In this document: one piece after another, positions 60,940 through 64,000 of the stretch
Position numbering within the stretch: the first letter of the stretch is position 1
Layout of the letters: every line of letters starts with the position of its first letter
DNA from: Frigidibacter sp. ROC022
GTDB taxonomy: Bacteria > Pseudomonadota > Alphaproteobacteria > Rhodobacterales > Rhodobacteraceae
Length of the DNA stretch: 64,000 nt
NCBI RefSeq assembly: GCF_024723735.1
Contig: NZ_JANQDU010000001.1
Coordinates: 248,001-312,000, forward strand
Reading direction: 5' to 3'
Translations under genes and position numbers: made by a program
The notes under the pieces: model-generated
Told to the model about the DNA's origin: nothing
The model's input: the letters and a program-made list of their open reading frames with translations, nothing else
Database searches by the model: none

Positions 60940-61749
60940 ATGAAAATACTCTTTCTGGGCGATGTGATGGGCCGCGCCGGGCGGCAGGCGATGACGGGTC
61001 GGCTGACGGGCCTCAAGGCCGCGTGGAAGGCCGATTTCTGCGTCGTGAACGGCGAGAATGCGACCTCGGGCGCCGGGCTCAGCGCCGATCATGCCAAGGG
61101 CCTGCTGGCCGCCGGCGCCGATTGCGTCACGCTGGGGGATCATGCCTTCGATCAGAAGGACATGCTGGGTTTCATCGACTCCGAGCCGCGCATCGTCCGC
61201 CCGCTCAACTTCGCCAAGGGCGCACCGGGGCGCGGTGCGCAGGTCTTCGAGGTGCGGGGGAAGAAGGTGCTGGTCGCGCAGGTGCTGGGCCAGGTCTTCA
61301 TGAAACGGCCCTTTGCCGACCCGTTCTCGGCCATCGAAACCGTGCTGAAGACCCATCCGCGCGGCGGCATGGTCGCCGCCAGCCTGATCGACATGCATTG
61401 CGAGGCGACCTCCGAGAAGATGGCCATGGGCCATTTCTGCGACGGCCGCGCCAGTGTCGTCGTGGGCACCCACACCCATGTGCCGACTGCCGATGCGATG
61501 ATCCTGCCCGGTGGCACCGCCTATCAGACGGATGCCGGCATGTGCGGCGATTACGACTCGGTCATCGGCATGGACAAGGAAGAGCCGATGCGGCGCTTCA
61601 TCACCGGAATGCCGAAGGGTCGGTTCTCTCCGGCCCCGGGCGAAGCGACGCTGTCGGGACTCTATGTCGAGACCGACGATGCGACGGGCCGCGCCACCCG
61701 GGTCGAGATGGTGCGCGACGGTGGCCGGCTGAGCGCTTCCGGACCATGA
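60940..61749 (+). CDS. YmdB-like metallophosphoesterase (TIGR00282)
   Basis: 269-residue calcineurin-fold phosphoesterase of the YmdB type; B. subtilis YmdB hydrolyses cyclic nucleotide phosphates. Metal-site motifs: LGDVMGRAGRQAM, CVVNGENATSGAGL, TLGDHAFDQKDML, IDMHCEATSEKMAMGHFCDGRASVVVGTHTHVPTADA. The second metal position has GDHAFD, where many members have GNHxWD. Stop overlaps the EamA ATG. Confidence 0.92.
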   Translation: MKILFLGDVMGRAGRQAMTGRLTGLKAAWKADFCVVNGENATSGAGLSADHAKGLLAAGADCVTLGDHAFDQKDMLGFIDSEPRIVRPLNFAKGAPGRGAQVFEVRGKKVLVAQVLGQVFMKRPFADPFSAIETVLKTHPRGGMVAASLIDMHCEATSEKMAMGHFCDGRASVVVGTHTHVPTADAMILPGGTAYQTDAGMCGDYDSVIGMDKEEPMRRFITGMPKGRFSPAPGEATLSGLYVETDDATGRATRVEMVRDGGRLSASGP

Positions 61750-62687
61750 GCCAGGCGGTTGAGGCGCGGAGCCCGGCGTGGGGGCTGATCGGCGTGCTCG
61801 GCCTGCTCGGCGCCGCATGGGGCATGGGGCAGCCGCTGACCAAGATTGCCGTGTCGACCGGACATGGCCCCTGGGGGTTGATCTTCTGGCAGTTCCTGAC
61901 CGGGGCGCTGGTTCTGGCGCTGATCCAGCTGGTACGGCGCCGCCCGGTGCCGCTGGCCCGGGGCGATGTGCAGGTCTACGCGGTGATTGCGCTCCTGGGC
62001 ACGCTGCTGCCGATGGCCGCCTCTTTCATCGCCTACCGGCATCTGCCGGCCGGGATCATGTCGATCCTGATCTCGATGGTGCCGATGCTGGCCTTTCCGA
62101 TCGCGCTTGCCCTGGGCGCCGACCGGTTCAGCTGGGTACGGCTGGGCGGGCTGTCGCTGGGGCTGGCGGGGGTGGCGCTGCTGATCCTGCCGCAGGGCGG
62201 GCTTGCGATGCCGAACGCCCTGGGCTGGGTGTTGCTGGGGATGGTGGCGCCGACCTTCTATGCGATCGAGGCGAATTACGTCGGCCATTGCGGCGTCCGG
62301 GGCATGGGCGCGATGCAGGTGCTGCACGGTGCTTCCTGGGTCGGGGCGGGCATGTCGTTGCCGGTGGCGCTGGCGACCGGGCAGATGTTCATTCCCGGCG
62401 GCGACCCGCGGGCCGACGGGGCGCTGATCGCGGCCTCGGTCCTGCATGTATTCGCCTATTCCGGCTATGTCTGGCTGGTCGGACGCGCCGGCAGCACCTT
62501 TGCCGCGCAATGCGCCTATCTGGTCACCGGGTTCGGCGTGCTCTGGGCGATGCTGCTGCTGGGCGAGCGTTATTCCGGCTGGGCCTGGGGCGCGATGGCT
62601 CTGGTCCTCTGCGGCCTGGCGCTGGTGCAGCCGCGCCCGAAGCTGGCGCCCGGCGCCGCCGCCAACCTGGGGCCCGGCGACCAATAG
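61746..62687 (+). CDS. EamA family (DMT superfamily) transporter
   Basis: 313-residue inner-membrane protein with about ten helices in two EamA repeats: AWGMGQPLTKIAVSTGHGPWGLIFWQFLTGALVLAL near the start, PLAAGIMSILISMVPMLAFPIAL-type segment in repeat one, and FYAIEANYVGHCGVRG, FAAQCAYLVTGFGVLWAMLLLGERYSGWAWGAMALVL in repeat two. Probably exports a metabolite or amino acid; substrate unknown. Starts at the ATG that overlaps the phosphoesterase stop (61746-61749). Confidence 0.88.
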   Translation: MSQAVEARSPAWGLIGVLGLLGAAWGMGQPLTKIAVSTGHGPWGLIFWQFLTGALVLALIQLVRRRPVPLARGDVQVYAVIALLGTLLPMAASFIAYRHLPAGIMSILISMVPMLAFPIALALGADRFSWVRLGGLSLGLAGVALLILPQGGLAMPNALGWVLLGMVAPTFYAIEANYVGHCGVRGMGAMQVLHGASWVGAGMSLPVALATGQMFIPGGDPRADGALIAASVLHVFAYSGYVWLVGRAGSTFAAQCAYLVTGFGVLWAMLLLGERYSGWAWGAMALVLCGLALVQPRPKLAPGAAANLGPGDQ

Positions 62688-62823
62688 AGGTCCTTGCCGC
62701 GGGGCGGCGGCCTGCGGCTGGCAACTGCGACCATGCCGGGGCTTGCCGCCGCGCCTGCGCCCGGCGAGAATGCGCCCAAATCAGCGGCCCGTTCCCGATG
62801 GCCCGCCCCAGACTGGAGACGCG

Positions 62824-64000
62824 ATGCTGTCGCTGCCGATCACCGAGCTTACCGGCGCCCTGGTGACGTTGGGCATCGTGGCCGGGATGTTCGTGCTCTT
62901 CGTGCGCGAGACCTATCCGACCGAAGTGGTGGCGATCGGCGGCGTGGCGCTTCTGCTGATCCTCGGGCTGCTGCCCTACGAGGCGGCACTGGAGGTCTTC
63001 TCCAATCAGGCGCCCTGGACGATCGCGGCGATGTTCCTGATCATGGGGTCGCTGGTGCGGACCGGGGCGCTGGAATGGCTGACCCGGCAGGCCGAGGCCC
63101 GGGCCCGCAAGCGCCCGCGGCAGACCGTGGTGCTGCTGCTGGCCTTCGTGGCGCTTCTCTCGGCCTTCATGAACAACACGCCGGTGGTGGTCATCATGAT
63201 CCCGGTGTTCATCCAGGTTGCCCGGCGGCTCAAGGTTTCACCATCCAAGCTATTGATTCCGCTCAGCTATGCCTCGATCCTCGGCGGCACGACGACGCTG
63301 ATCGGAACCTCGACCAACCTGCTGGTAGACGGCGTGGCGCAGTCGCGCGGCATGGCGCCCTTCTCGATCTTCGAGATCACCGGGCTGGGCATCGTGCAGG
63401 TGCTGGCGGGCGGTCTCTACATCACCCTGATCGGCCGCCGCCTGCTGCCCGACCGCCAGTCGATGGGCGTGCTGCTGGGCGACCGGCGCAAGATGAAGTA
63501 TTTCACCGAGGTGGCGCTGCCCGAGGACAGCGCCCTGATCGGCCGCAACGTCAACGAGGTCGAGGAGTTCAAGCGCGAGGGCGTGCGGCTGATCGACGTC
63601 TTGCGCGGTGATGCCTCGCTGCGCCGCGACATGGGCAGCGTGGTGCTGGAACCGGGCGACCGGGTGGTGCTGCGCACCGAAATGACCGAGCTCTTGGGGC
63701 TTCAGCAGAACCGGGAACTGCGGATGATCGACAAGCTGTCCTCGGTGCCGACAACCACCGTCGAGGTGCTGATCACGCCCGGCTGCCGGATGGTCGGGCG
63801 CAGCCTGGGCGCGATGCGGCTGCGGCGGCGCTACGGGGTCTATCCGCTGGCGGTGCACCGCTCGAACCAGAATATCGGCCGGCAGCTGGACGATCTGGTG
63901 GTGCGGGTCGGGGATACGCTGCTGCTCGAAGGCGCGCCCGAGGATATCGAGCGGCTGGCGGCGGACATGGAACTGGTGAATATCGCCCAGCCCGCGGTGC
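62824..64000 (+). CDS. SLC13/CitM-type permease with RCK (TrkA-C) domains, 3' end cut
   Basis: At least 392 residues, with no stop before the window ends. Helices include GALVTLGIVAGMFVLFV, VVAIGGVALLLILGLLPY and AMFLIMGSLVRTGALEWL. The transport motifs LLSAFMNNTPVVVIMIPVFI and SYASILGGTTTLIGTSTNLLVDGV (anion/cation-substrate hairpins) mark the DASS/ArsB-like superfamily. After the first membrane half two TrkA-C domains appear, ALPEDSALIGRNVNEVEEFKREGVRLIDVLRGD and ITPGCRMVGRSLGAMRLRRRYGVYPLAVHRS, as in SLC13 members with a large cytoplasmic loop. The second membrane half lies beyond the window. Substrate unknown (sulfate, dicarboxylate or arsenite type). Confidence 0.85.
   Translation, partial: MLSLPITELTGALVTLGIVAGMFVLFVRETYPTEVVAIGGVALLLILGLLPYEAALEVFSNQAPWTIAAMFLIMGSLVRTGALEWLTRQAEARARKRPRQTVVLLLAFVALLSAFMNNTPVVVIMIPVFIQVARRLKVSPSKLLIPLSYASILGGTTTLIGTSTNLLVDGVAQSRGMAPFSIFEITGLGIVQVLAGGLYITLIGRRLLPDRQSMGVLLGDRRKMKYFTEVALPEDSALIGRNVNEVEEFKREGVRLIDVLRGDASLRRDMGSVVLEPGDRVVLRTEMTELLGLQQNRELRMIDKLSSVPTTTVEVLITPGCRMVGRSLGAMRLRRRYGVYPLAVHRSNQNIGRQLDDLVVRVGDTLLLEGAPEDIERLAADMELVNIAQPAV

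Overview
The window is high-GC DNA (mostly around two thirds G+C) from an alphaproteobacterium, almost certainly a member of the Rhodobacterales (Rhodobacter/Paracoccus-like). The evidence is the gene content and order: an F1-only ATP synthase operon atpHAGDC, a hisS-hisZ-hisG cluster with a short HisG, a B12-dependent ribonucleotide reductase, xdhABC very like that of Rhodobacter capsulatus, hisC-tyrA, DUF1489, DUF2125, and 3'-end repeats of the GCCTCCGGCGGGGATATTT type. It is chromosomal and mainly housekeeping. I see no prophage, insertion sequence, CRISPR array, rRNA or tRNA.

Layout. 1-6.2 kb (minus): purine module, with the ATPase of a nucleoside-type ABC importer followed by xdhC, xdhB and xdhA (transcribed A-B-C-ATPase). 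6.4-11.8 kb: VOC protein, a lipoprotein translationally coupled to dnaE, a DUF2269-like membrane protein and slyX. 11.9-15.3 kb (plus): hisS-hisZ-hisG. 15.3-21.3 kb: DUF1489, nrdJ with candidate NrdR operators, an LpxR-type lipid A deacylase, an orphan Hint protein, and rpsD behind a strongly structured leader. 21.4-28 kb: VOC, hisC, tyrA, extensin-like, a YcaQ/AlkZ-like protein, DUF2125 and chaC. 28-34 kb: a MotA/ExbB-like channel with a 916-residue MotB/OmpA-like partner carrying a very long coiled coil, then an M23 peptidase and a secreted protein. 34-43.4 kb: clpA, gloB, a methyltransferase and the F1 ATP synthase operon. 43.5-55.2 kb: H-type lectin, prs, DsbA-fold isomerase, a ChrB-like/COG4280/small membrane operon, threonine aldolase, ribF, MaoC, HAD, Mn-pyrophosphatase, SDR and a lactonase-like metallo-beta-lactamase. 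55.2-57.6 kb is the most accessory-looking part: a small basic protein with hairpins and an unrecognised 518-residue protein. 57.6-64 kb: CIRCE-groES-groEL, SDR, YmdB-like phosphoesterase, EamA transporter and a truncated SLC13 permease.

Most interesting points: (1) a palindromic intergenic repeat read through in frame inside xdhB; (2) a 330-bp low-GC patch inside hisS that enlarges the insertion region; (3) a multi-hairpin leader RNA candidate before rpsD; (4) the MotA/MotB-like pair with a coiled coil far longer than the periplasm is wide and built from 21-residue tandem repeats; (5) the 518-residue orphan protein and the small-gene region before it.
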